A DNA stretch of 14,047 nt, from contig DETV01000067.1 in NCBI GenBank assembly GCA_002361775.1, forward strand, positions 95,217-109,263, read 5' to 3'. The translations under genes were made by a program, and so were the position numbers. This DNA comes from Eubacterium sp. UBA3279. Lineage in GTDB: Bacteria > Bacillota > Clostridia > Lachnospirales > Lachnospiraceae. The notes below the pieces were generated by a model that saw only the letters and a program-made list of their open reading frames with translations, had not been told where the DNA came from and did not search any database. Shown one piece after another: positions 8,074-14,001 of the stretch (position 1 is its first letter; every line of letters starts with the position of its first letter).

Positions 8074-8141
8074 AAAAAAGAAGAAATCTGTTCAAAAGTC
8101 TTTCCCCTACCAGGATTCCTTTTGACAGATTTCTTCTTTTT
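8074..8141 (-). terminator. Long hairpin terminator after purD
   Basis: The arms 8075-8091 and 8125-8141 are a perfect 17-bp inverted repeat (core AAAAGAAGAAATCTGT). One unpaired base (8092) follows, then a further 6 bp, CAAAAG (8093-8098) with CTTTTG (8119-8124), closing a 20-nt loop. On the minus strand the stem ends in a run of six Ts. It lies 36 bp past the purD stop, as expected for the end of the pur operon. The mirrored A/T tracts mean it could also stop rightward transcription. Confidence 0.8.
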
Positions 8142-8176
8142 CCGTTCAAAAATATGAATCAGCTTTTTCTGATATT

Positions 8177-9448
8177 TTATGCCTCGTCAATGGCCTTACC
8201 AATGTCGTGGCGATAGTATTTATTCTCAAATTCCACCAGATCAATTGCTTCATATGCATTAGCTCTGGCTTTTTTCAGATTCTCTCCCTTGGCAACCACT
8301 CCAAGTACACGGCCTCCATTGGTCACAATCTGACCATCTTTTTTTGCAGTTCCCGCATGGAACACGTAGTAGCCTTCTTTATCCTTAAATTTTTCCAATC
8401 CGTGAATAGGAAAGCCTTTTTCGTAAGCTACCGGATATCCGTCGGATGCCAGCACCACACATACTGCCGCATTATCTTCAAACTGAAGATCCACCTGATC
8501 TAAAGTTCCATCAATACAAGCCTCAAAAACATCCACAATATCCGTTTTCATTCTTGGCAATACCACCTGTGCCTCCGGATCGCCAAAACGGGCATTATAT
8601 TCCAGCACCTTGGGACCTTCTTCTGTCAGCATCAGTCCGAAGAAAATAATTCCCTTGAATTCTCTGCCTTCCGCTGCCATAGCATCCACAGTTGCCTGAT
8701 AAATATGCTGTTTACAGAAAGCATCCACTTCCTCTGTATAGAATGGACTCGGAGAAAATGTTCCCATTCCTCCCGTATTCAATCCCTGATCCCCATCCAT
8801 TGCACGTTTGTGATCCTGAGCGGAAGTCATGGGTTTAATAGTTTTTCCATCCACATAAGTGAGAACGGAAACTTCCCGTCCAGTCATGAATTCTTCAACA
8901 ACCATAGTATTTCCCGCGCTTCCGAATTTTTTATCTTCCATAATTTCCCGCACGCCGGCCTGTGCTTCTTCCAATGTATTACAGATCAACACTCCTTTTC
9001 CCAAAGCCAATCCATCTGCTTTTAATACGATAGGGAACTTTGCTGTCTCCAGATATTCCAGAGCCGCCCTGGGATCTGTAAAATTCTCATATGCTGCTGT
9101 AGGAATATTATACTTTTTCATAAGATCCTTGGAAAATGCTTTGGAGCCTTCCAAAATTGCCGCATTTTTCCGGGGACCGAATACGCGCAGTCCTTCCGCT
9201 TCAAATACATCTACAATCCCGCCTACCAGCGGATCATCCATACCGATCACAGTAAGATCGATCTGCTCTTCTTTTGCAAAAGCTGCCAGTTTGTCAAATT
9301 CCATAGCGCCAATCGGCACACACTGAGCATACTCTTCAATTCCTGCATTTCCCGGTGCGCAGTAAATCTTCTCTACTCTGCTGCTCTGTGCTACTTTCCA
9401 TGCAATGGCATGTTCTCTTCCGCCGCTTCCCACGATCAAAACTTTCAT
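8177..9448 (-). CDS. purD: Phosphoribosylamine-glycine ligase (GAR synthetase)
   Basis: A 423-residue ATP-grasp enzyme. It joins glycine to 5-phosphoribosylamine using ATP, giving glycinamide ribonucleotide, the second step of purine synthesis. The N-terminal GSGGREHA (7-14) binds the phosphoribosyl substrate. The ATP-grasp core includes KADGLALGKGV and NTGGMGTFSPSPF. EYNARFGDPEAQ, which carries metal-binding acidic residues, comes later, and a typical C-terminal domain ends the protein. Full length for the family. ATG 9448 follows TAGGAGG by about 7 nt. It is the last gene of purE-purM-purN-purD; a 70-bp gap with a hairpin separates it from purN, and a strong terminator follows. Confidence 0.97.
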   Translation of the reverse strand: MKVLIVGSGGREHAIAWKVAQSSRVEKIYCAPGNAGIEEYAQCVPIGAMEFDKLAAFAKEEQIDLTVIGMDDPLVGGIVDVFEAEGLRVFGPRKNAAILEGSKAFSKDLMKKYNIPTAAYENFTDPRAALEYLETAKFPIVLKADGLALGKGVLICNTLEEAQAGVREIMEDKKFGSAGNTMVVEEFMTGREVSVLTYVDGKTIKPMTSAQDHKRAMDGDQGLNTGGMGTFSPSPFYTEEVDAFCKQHIYQATVDAMAAEGREFKGIIFFGLMLTEEGPKVLEYNARFGDPEAQVVLPRMKTDIVDVFEACIDGTLDQVDLQFEDNAAVCVVLASDGYPVAYEKGFPIHGLEKFKDKEGYYVFHAGTAKKDGQIVTNGGRVLGVVAKGENLKKARANAYEAIDLVEFENKYYRHDIGKAIDEA

Positions 9449-9474
9449 TTGTTAGCCTCCTATTATCATCAACT

Positions 9475-9504
9475 ACATCCCGAGAACCAAAATCCCCGGG
9501 ATGT
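9475..9504 (-). other. Intercistronic hairpin between purN and purD
   Basis: A perfect 8-bp inverted repeat, ACATCCCG (9475-9482) and CGGGATGT (9497-9504), with a 14-nt loop, lies in the purN-purD gap. It is GC-rich for this DNA but lacks a following T run on the minus strand, so it is not a normal terminator. It could protect or mark a processing point in the pur mRNA; its role is unknown. Confidence 0.6.
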
Positions 9505-9518
9505 CCTGTCCGTCTTTT

Positions 9519-10142
9519 TTATTTTGATTTTACCAATCCATCCACCACATGAATCTTATCATTGGCAATCAGATCGATAGCTTTAGGCATAATCTCCCAT
9601 TCAGCTTCTTCCATAACACGACGCTGCAATACCTCCGGGGTATCCCCTTCCTTTACTTCCACTGCTTTTTGTAAAATGATCGGACCTGTATCTGTACCTT
9701 CATCAACAAAATGCACCGTGGCTCCTGTCACTTTTGCTCCTCTTGCCAACACCGCTTCATGTACTTTCAAGCCATAATAACCTGTTCCGCAAAATGCAGG
9801 AATCAGCGCCGGATGAATATTGATAATCCTGTTAGGATATGCTTTTACCATAATCTCAGGAATCACCACCAGACACCCTGCCAATACTACAAGATCTACT
9901 TCGTAAGACTGGATTGCAGCCAATAACGCTTCGTTAAATGCTGCCCTGTTTTCAAAATTCTTAGGAGAAATACATCTTGCCTCAATCCCATGCTTTTTTG
10001 CTCTTTCCAGGGCATAGGCATTGGGATTATTACTGATCACGACGGAAATTTCTGCATTTGTGATACTTCCGTCGTCTATCTTATCCATAATAGCCTGAAG
10101 ATTTGTTCCTCCTCCGGAAACCAGAACTGCCATTTTTAACAT
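9519..10142 (-). CDS. purN: Phosphoribosylglycinamide formyltransferase
   Basis: A 207-residue folate-dependent GAR transformylase. It moves a formyl group from 10-formyltetrahydrofolate to glycinamide ribonucleotide in the third step of purine synthesis. GGGTNLQA (10-17) forms the phosphate-binding loop. The catalytic set is N108 and H110 in NIHPALIPAF, and D151 in DEGTDTGP. The 7-nt overlap with purM (ATGTTAA) and a GGGAG ribosome binding site inside the end of purM support ATG 10142. An in-frame ATG at 10133 is a weaker choice. The product feeds purine synthesis downstream of purD. Confidence 0.96.
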   Translation of the reverse strand: MLKMAVLVSGGGTNLQAIMDKIDDGSITNAEISVVISNNPNAYALERAKKHGIEARCISPKNFENRAAFNEALLAAIQSYEVDLVVLAGCLVVIPEIMVKAYPNRIINIHPALIPAFCGTGYYGLKVHEAVLARGAKVTGATVHFVDEGTDTGPIILQKAVEVKEGDTPEVLQRRVMEEAEWEIMPKAIDLIANDKIHVVDGLVKSK

Positions 10143-11161
10143 AAGGTCACTCCCTTTTCACCCTCTTCAATCTTACCGATCACATATGGTACGTCTCCTG
10201 CCGCTTTGATTGCTTCCATAGTCTTATCAACATCAGCCGGATCTACTGCTACGATCATACCAATACCCATATTAAAGGTGTTGTACATCATAGTCTCTTC
10301 GATATCTCCTTTTTCAGCCATCAATTTGAAAACAGGAGGAACGGGATAACTGTCTTTTTCCACCACTGCATGCACGCCGTCTTTCAGCATACGCGGAATA
10401 TTTTCATAGAAACCGCCTCCTGTGATATGGCTGCAGGCTTTTACAGTTACTCCAGCTTCCTTAATGCTCTTCAGCGCTTTTACATAAATTCTCGTTGGAG
10501 CCAGAAGTGTCTCTCCCAGAGTTTTACCCAATTCATCATAATATGTATCCAGAGATTCTTTTGTCATCTCAAACACTTTTCTTACCAGAGAAAAACCATT
10601 GCTGTGTACGCCGGAGGAAGCCATACCGATAAGCACATCTCCTGCTTTCAGATTCTCTCCTGTGATCATATCTTTCTTATCGCAGACACCAACAGCAAAA
10701 CCAGCCAGATCGTAATCGTCTTCCGGCATCAGTCCCGGATGCTCTGCTGTTTCACCACCGATCAGAGCTGCCTCAGACTGAAGACATCCTTCAGCTACAC
10801 CTTTTACAATATCTGCAATCTTTTCCGGATAATTCTTCCCACAGGCAATATAATCCAGGAAAAACAGAGGTTCTCCTCCTGCACAGGCGATATCATTGAC
10901 ACACATAGCAACTGCATCAATGCCAATTGTGTCATGTTTATCCATGATCATAGCCAGTTTTACTTTCGTTCCACATCCGTCTGTACCGGACAGAAGCACC
11001 GGCTCTTCCATTTTTTTAATCTTTTCCAGAGAAAATGCACCGGAAAATCCACCCAGACCGCCTAATACTTCTTCCCGCATAGTCTTTTTCACATGCTCTT
11101 TCATCAACTCTACTGACTTATATCCCGCTTCAATATCTACTCCAGCTTTCTTGTAATCCAT
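10136..11161 (-). CDS. purM: Phosphoribosylformylglycinamidine cyclo-ligase (AIR synthetase)
   Basis: A 341-residue enzyme that uses ATP to close the imidazole ring of formylglycinamidine ribonucleotide, giving aminoimidazole ribonucleotide. The family signatures are present: GGFSGAF (37-43), SGTDGCGTKVKLA (58-70) and DAVAMCVNDIACAGGEPLFF (82-101). GGETAEHPG and HSNGFSLVRK follow. These motifs form the ATP and substrate sites of the PurM/PurL superfamily dimer. ATG 11161 has GGAGG six bases upstream. It follows purE after 43 bp and overlaps purN by 7 bp. Length is normal and nothing appears missing. Confidence 0.97.
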   Translation of the reverse strand: MDYKKAGVDIEAGYKSVELMKEHVKKTMREEVLGGLGGFSGAFSLEKIKKMEEPVLLSGTDGCGTKVKLAMIMDKHDTIGIDAVAMCVNDIACAGGEPLFFLDYIACGKNYPEKIADIVKGVAEGCLQSEAALIGGETAEHPGLMPEDDYDLAGFAVGVCDKKDMITGENLKAGDVLIGMASSGVHSNGFSLVRKVFEMTKESLDTYYDELGKTLGETLLAPTRIYVKALKSIKEAGVTVKACSHITGGGFYENIPRMLKDGVHAVVEKDSYPVPPVFKLMAEKGDIEETMMYNTFNMGIGMIVAVDPADVDKTMEAIKAAGDVPYVIGKIEEGEKGVTLC

Positions 11162-11204
11162 GATTATCCTCCGTTACTCTTAATTTATATATAACAGTTT
11201 CTTC

Positions 11205-11711
11205 TTATTTCACGTAATTTTTATGTCCTACTTCCTGAAGTTTTGCATCCTTTGCAACAACCTCTTCCTTCATCTCTTCTGAATAAGCTTTCAGTCGTCC
11301 AAGCAATTCCTCATCTGATGTAGCCAGAATCTTTGCTGCAAGAATTGCTGCATTGACCCCTCCGTTAATTGCCACTGTTGCAACCGGGATACCAGAAGGC
11401 ATCTGTACGATAGAATACAGAGAATCTCTTCCTCCCAGAGAAGTAGTATGCATCGGAATACCGATCACGGGCATTGGGAAAATTGCTGCACACATACCTG
11501 GAAGATGTGCTGCCATACCTGCTCCTGCAATGATAACTTTGAACCCCTTTGCCTCTGCTGATTTTGCATACTCAAAAAATACATCTGGTTCTCTGTGTGC
11601 AGAAATAATGGTCATCTCATAATCCACGCCTAATTTCTCTAACATACTTGCCGCCTTGCTCATAACAGGCATATCAGAGTCACTACCCATAACAATTCCT
11701 ACTCTAGCCAT
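11205..11711 (-). CDS. purE: N5-carboxyaminoimidazole ribonucleotide mutase (PurE, class I type)
   Basis: A 168-residue enzyme that moves the carboxyl group of N5-CAIR to C4, giving CAIR. Motifs are GSDSD (9-13), SAHREP (37-42) and AGAGMAAHLPGM (62-73), then GIPMHTTSLGGRDSL. The AAHLPGM segment points to class I, which normally takes N5-CAIR made by PurK rather than AIR plus carbon dioxide. The open frame extends to 11741, but ATG 11711 is chosen. It has AAAGGAG eight bases upstream and gives the standard MARVGIVMGSDSD start. It is the first gene of the pur operon; its promoter is at 11791-11819. Confidence 0.95.
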   Translation of the reverse strand: MARVGIVMGSDSDMPVMSKAASMLEKLGVDYEMTIISAHREPDVFFEYAKSAEAKGFKVIIAGAGMAAHLPGMCAAIFPMPVIGIPMHTTSLGGRDSLYSIVQMPSGIPVATVAINGGVNAAILAAKILATSDEELLGRLKAYSEEMKEEVVAKDAKLQEVGHKNYVK

Positions 11712-11747
11712 TGTTTGTCTCCTTTGCTCATAAATATTCATTAGTTA

Positions 11748-11801
11748 TACTTATAAGTAGTCTTTATTAATTCATCTCTACTTATTAGTAATAATACTAA
11801 T
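11748..11801. promoter_or_regulatory. Candidate paired operator at the purE promoter
   Basis: TACTTATAAGTA (11748-11759) is a perfect 12-bp palindrome in the purE leader. TACTTATTAGTA (11779-11790) is a one-mismatch copy exactly 31 bp away, about three helical turns, abutting the -10 box and covering the transcription start. A further dyad, ATTAGTA-ATAA-TACTAAT (11784-11801), spans the -10 box. The arrangement suggests a repressor site, but the motif is not the Bacillus PurR box and the binding protein is unknown. Confidence 0.5.
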
Positions 11802-11819
11802 ACTAAGAGCAGTTGTCAA
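11791..11819 (-). promoter_or_regulatory. pur operon promoter
   Basis: Minus strand: TTGACA (11819-11814), a 17-bp spacer and TATTAT (11796-11791), a near-consensus primary-sigma promoter. The predicted start is near 11784, leaving a 5' leader of only about 73 nt before purE. That is too short for a purine riboswitch plus expression platform, and none of the riboswitch core sequences is visible. Confidence 0.85.
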
Positions 11820-11859
11820 TATGATTCTTACTTAATTTTATAGCGGAATAAATTTTACC

Positions 11860-12023
11860 GTAACAGTTCAGCCATACAGTGTACGTGAAACATAAAATAT
11901 GCTTGCATATTTTTGTAAGCGGACATCTGTATGAGTTGAGCGCCCGTTTATGAGTAAAACAGTTGCATCAGCCACGCTAAGCACGCAGTGCGTTTTTACG
12001 AATGGTGGGGGCTGAACTGTTGC
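11860..12023. repeat. 164-bp sub-element with 14-bp terminal inverted repeats
   Basis: GTAACAGTTCAGCC (11860-11873) and GGCTGAACTGTTGC (12010-12023) match inverted at 13 of 14 positions. Inside, CATACAG (11873-11879) pairs with CTGTATG (11927-11933), and AAAATATGC (11894-11902) with GCATATTTT (11905-11913) around a TT. A partial copy of the end, AAACAGTTGCATCAGCC, lies at 11957-11973. This nested folding fits a small palindromic element or a structured RNA; I cannot name it. Confidence 0.5.
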
Positions 12024-12041
12024 AATGAACAACCTGGAAAT

Positions 12042-12088
12042 GTATTACAGATAATACTTTTCAGATATTTATTGATGGATTTGAAAAG
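12042..12088. other. Two linked inverted repeats
   Basis: GTATTA (12042-12047) pairs with TAATAC (12052-12057) around a 4-base loop. Next to it CTTTTCA (12057-12063) pairs with TGAAAAG (12082-12088). They share base 12057, so they may be alternative rather than simultaneous folds. They fill the link between the 164-bp sub-element and the TGGGCAT hairpins. Confidence 0.4.
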
Positions 12089-12089
12089 A

Positions 12090-12333
12090 TTTGGGCATAT
12101 GAGATATGGCTTTTTCATATATGCCCAAAAAGATCAGAAACAAGATGAGTTTTTCCGTGTTTTGGGCATATAGCAGATGCGCAGATAAAAACCATCCCGT
12201 ATTGGGACGATTTTGTGGGTATATAAGAAGAGTAATTCCTGCATATGCCCAATCAGGAACAAAAAGCGCCATACAAAAGAGAAAAAATGGGCATAGGACA
12301 TCGAAGTGAATCCTATATGCCCAATACCCGTAG
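12090..12333. repeat. Array of three TGGGCAT/ATGCCCA hairpins
   Basis: Six copies of the core TGGGCAT occur as three inverted pairs. Pair 1 is TTTGGGCAT (12090-12098) with ATGCCCAAA (12121-12129), containing an inner ATATG/CATAT stem. Pair 2 is TTGGGCATAT (12162-12171) with ATATGCCCAA (12243-12252), extended by GCAG/CTGC and holding a small TCCC/GGGA hairpin. Pair 3 is TGGGCATAGGA (12288-12298) with TCCT plus ATGCCCA (12311-12323). The hairpin centres fall near 12109, 12207 and 12305, about 98 bp apart. On the minus strand pair 3 is followed by six Ts, like a terminator. No coding frame here is convincing. Confidence 0.65.
12282..12323 (-). terminator. Terminator-like hairpin within the repeat array
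   Basis: Read leftward, the third TGGGCAT hairpin (12323-12288) has an 11-bp stem with a 2-base bulge and is followed directly by six Ts (12287-12282). It meets the form of an intrinsic terminator, but no leftward gene ends here. It may be a by-product of the repeat or may insulate the pur promoter from antisense transcription of the regulator gene. Confidence 0.4.
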
Positions 12334-12381
12334 ATTCATCGAAAACTGAACTGTTACACCAACCATCAAACCATATAATCC

Positions 12382-12410
12382 TTGACAAATACATTCCTTC
12401 ACTATAATAT
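12382..12410 (+). promoter_or_regulatory. Promoter of the XRE regulator gene
   Basis: TTGACA (12382-12387) is followed by TAATAT at 17-bp spacing (12405-12410), overlapping TATAAT at 15-bp spacing (12403-12408). The predicted start is near 12416. The perfect palindrome AAGTTAACTT (12412-12421) lies right at that start and is a natural candidate operator for autoregulation. Confidence 0.75.
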
Positions 12411-12461
12411 AAAGTTAACTTCATAAGAAATTTCCTTCACATTGAAAGGTGGTTAATAACA

Positions 12462-12692
12462 ATGAAAACCCGGGTAAAAGAACTTCGTACAGAACAAAAA
12501 ATGACACAGCAACAACTGGCTGATCTGGTTCATGTTTCCTCAAGAACCATTATTTCCATTGAAAAAGGGCAATATAATCCTTCTCTTATGCTCGCTTATC
12601 GAATGGCTCAAATATTTGGAGTTACCATTGAAGATTTGTGCTGCCTGAAAGAAAATAAAGAAATGGAGGACGAAAAATATGAAAAAATATAA
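12462..12692 (+). CDS. Small XRE-family transcriptional regulator
   Basis: A 76-residue protein that is almost wholly one Cro/C1-type helix-turn-helix domain (about residues 3-60). MTQQQLADLVHVSSRTIISIE (14-34) holds helices 2 and 3, and the recognition helix begins at SSRTIISIEKG. The remaining tail is short and charged (KENKEMEDEKYEKI), with no ligand-binding or protease domain. It presumably binds DNA as a dimer. ATG 12462 follows AAAGGTGG by 9 nt. The stop lies inside the next gene (14-bp overlap), so the two are co-translated. Its own promoter and the palindrome AAGTTAACTT suggest autoregulation. Small regulators of this type often pair with a membrane protein that may control or be controlled by them. 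Confidence 0.88.
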   Translation: MKTRVKELRTEQKMTQQQLADLVHVSSRTIISIEKGQYNPSLMLAYRMAQIFGVTIEDLCCLKENKEMEDEKYEKI

Positions 12693-13134
12693 ACAACTGA
12701 ATTACACCGAAAAAATCCATTTACGCATAAAACTGTCTTATATCCTTCTTATCCTGATGCTGATTTATATGGTAGTTATGGGGGAATTAGGCGGTGATTC
12801 AAGAATCATGACTAATCTGGCCAATTGTATCAGTGACTGTATATTCTTCGGCGGAATCATCTACATTATTACAAGAATTATACATAATAAAAAAATACTA
12901 AAAAACCGAATACTGTTAAAAGAACAGCTACAAAATGAACAAGATGAAAGAAATCAGTATATTCATGACAAAAGCGGCGGTCTGGCCGTAGACCTTTTAT
13001 TGATATTCGAATTATTTGTCACAATGACCACCGCTTTACTCAATATGCCTGCATTCTACACTGCGCTGGTTATACTGTTGGTTACAATCTGTACAAAAAT
13101 ATGTCTGTATTTCATTTACACTCATCATGTATAA
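12679..13134 (+). CDS. Four-helix membrane protein with a DER motif
   Basis: A 151-residue integral membrane protein of unknown function. Four hydrophobic segments are visible at about 18-36, 50-68, 101-120 and 125-147. A charged loop between segments 2 and 3 carries EQDERNQYIHDKSG (87-100). A similar DER-containing loop is known in several uncharacterised membrane protein families encoded next to small XRE regulators (DUF2178-like); this assignment is from memory of the motif, not a search. GGAGG nine bases upstream supports ATG 12679, 14 bp inside the regulator gene. The lysine-rich N-terminus and internal positive charges suggest both ends are cytoplasmic. A role as partner or sensor for the regulator is inferred from context only. 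Confidence 0.8.
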   Translation: MKKYKQLNYTEKIHLRIKLSYILLILMLIYMVVMGELGGDSRIMTNLANCISDCIFFGGIIYIITRIIHNKKILKNRILLKEQLQNEQDERNQYIHDKSGGLAVDLLLIFELFVTMTTALLNMPAFYTALVILLVTICTKICLYFIYTHHV

Positions 13135-13152
13135 TGCTTTCTCATCAAAAAT

Positions 13153-13198
13153 AAGCTGTACGTCTCACAATTTAAGACGTACAGCTTTTCTTATTATT
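13153..13198. terminator. Bidirectional terminator
   Basis: AAGCTGTACGTCT (13153-13165) and AGACGTACAGCTT (13175-13187) form a perfect 13-bp stem with a 9-nt loop. It is followed by TTCTTATTATT rightward and, on the minus strand, by a TATTTTT tract. It lies between the convergent membrane-protein and creatininase-family genes and should end both transcripts. Confidence 0.88.
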
Positions 13199-13952
13199 CT
13201 TCCGTATATTTCTGAAAACAACGAGTCAAAATTTCCTTAAGTCCTTTGCTCATGGCTTCCACATTTTTTTCTACAATTTCTCTTCCATAATTCTCGTCAC
13301 CAAATTTCCTTGGATCCTTCCCTGCCATGCCTACAGGTATTTCCTTTCCCGATAAAATCCTCTCCATTTGCACCAGATCGGGACGAACGTTTTGAGTGAT
13401 CCATGTTTCGTTTGCTGCCGCATGATCATACTGATACCCAAATACCTCATCTTGAAGAAAATCAAAAGCTGTTACACAAATAAGATCATACTTCTCTTTC
13501 AACTCTGTTTTCATCTTTTCAAACTGCCAGATAGATGGACCATGACCATGTCCCACCAGGATTTTAAAACCTGCTCTGGTAAGATTTGCAGCAATTCTTC
13601 TAATCAATTCCTGATATTGTTCATCTGGCATCCAATACGCACTTCCCGGAAGCTGTTGCATTTCATAAGGAATAATAGTTCCTCCTGTATAAATATCCAT
13701 CCCATATAACTCTTGATTTGGATTATGGAAATAGCGATCTGGTCCCAAAAACAACTTAGGTAATACAATACCGCCAATTTTTTCAGCTACCCGGATAAAA
13801 AGTTCTTGTGACTGGATACCGTCAGCCCCTAATGGCAAGTGTGGTCCATGCCATTCTAAAGTTCCCAATGGAAGGTATGCCACCGGACATTTTTTTATCT
13901 TTTCCAAAAACTCTTGTGGACACATTTCTTCATATAAAACTTTTTGATTCAT
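13194..13952 (-). CDS. Creatininase-family amidohydrolase-like protein
   Basis: A 252-residue protein of the creatininase fold. The family contains creatinine amidohydrolase, the formamide deformylase ArfB and the mycofactocin peptidase MftE, all metal-dependent hydrolases of C-N bonds. The first metal motif is intact: LPLGTLEWHGPHLPLGADG, with E33, H35 and D44. The usual NGHGGN is here VGHGHGPS (H135, with an extra H137), and the usual HAGExETS is DHAAANET (H177, E182), so the pocket differs from typical members. There is no signal peptide, so it is probably cytoplasmic. ATG 13952 follows GGAGG by about 9 nt. The natural substrate is unknown and creatinine should not be assumed. No mycofactocin or riboflavin genes lie nearby. 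Confidence 0.85.
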   Translation of the reverse strand: MNQKVLYEEMCPQEFLEKIKKCPVAYLPLGTLEWHGPHLPLGADGIQSQELFIRVAEKIGGIVLPKLFLGPDRYFHNPNQELYGMDIYTGGTIIPYEMQQLPGSAYWMPDEQYQELIRRIAANLTRAGFKILVGHGHGPSIWQFEKMKTELKEKYDLICVTAFDFLQDEVFGYQYDHAAANETWITQNVRPDLVQMERILSGKEIPVGMAGKDPRKFGDENYGREIVEKNVEAMSKGLKEILTRCFQKYTEE

Positions 13953-13984
13953 TTTCTGTTACCTCCATAAAATGATAAATTTTA

Positions 13985-14001
13985 GGCGTTTGCGAAACGC
14001 C
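13985..14001 (-). other. Short hairpin upstream of the creatininase-family gene
   Basis: GGCGTTT and AAACGCC form a perfect 7-bp stem with a 3-base loop, 32 bp upstream of the start codon. No clean T run follows on either strand, so a full terminator is doubtful. It may be the end of an upstream transcript that lies outside the window, or an operator. No promoter is clear in 13953-14047. Confidence 0.4.

Larger units (their letters stand above)
11860..12357. repeat. Repeat block bounded by GTAACAGTTCAG / CTGAACTGTTAC
   Basis: A 12-bp sequence GTAACAGTTCAG (11860-11871) recurs perfectly inverted at 12346-12357. A third, near-identical inverted copy, CTGAACTGTTGC, is at 12012-12023. The outer copies are flanked by ACC on both sides (11857-11859 and 12358-12360), which could be a 3-bp target duplication or chance. 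No credible protein is encoded inside. It fills most of the 750-bp gap between purE and the regulator gene and may be a non-autonomous (MITE-like) element or a nest of them. Confidence 0.55.

Noticed and set aside
7946..8149. A 67-residue leftward open frame downstream of purD
   Set aside because: It starts inside the pur terminator stem and is mostly lysine/arginine codons from a purine-rich strand; no ribosome binding site.
11712..11741. Upstream PurE start at 11741
   Set aside because: It would place the AAAGGAG ribosome binding site inside the coding region and add residues absent from PurE proteins.
11712..11860. Purine riboswitch or T-box in the purE leader
   Set aside because: The predicted leader is about 73 nt and none of the conserved aptamer core sequences is visible.
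12090..12333. CRISPR array
   Set aside because: The repeats alternate in orientation, are only 7-11 bp, have unequal spacing, and no cas genes lie nearby.
12134..12424. A 96-residue leftward open frame and overlapping 67-residue frames in the TGGGCAT array
   Set aside because: They run through the inverted repeats, so their content mirrors the repeat units, and they lack ribosome binding sites and protein-like composition.
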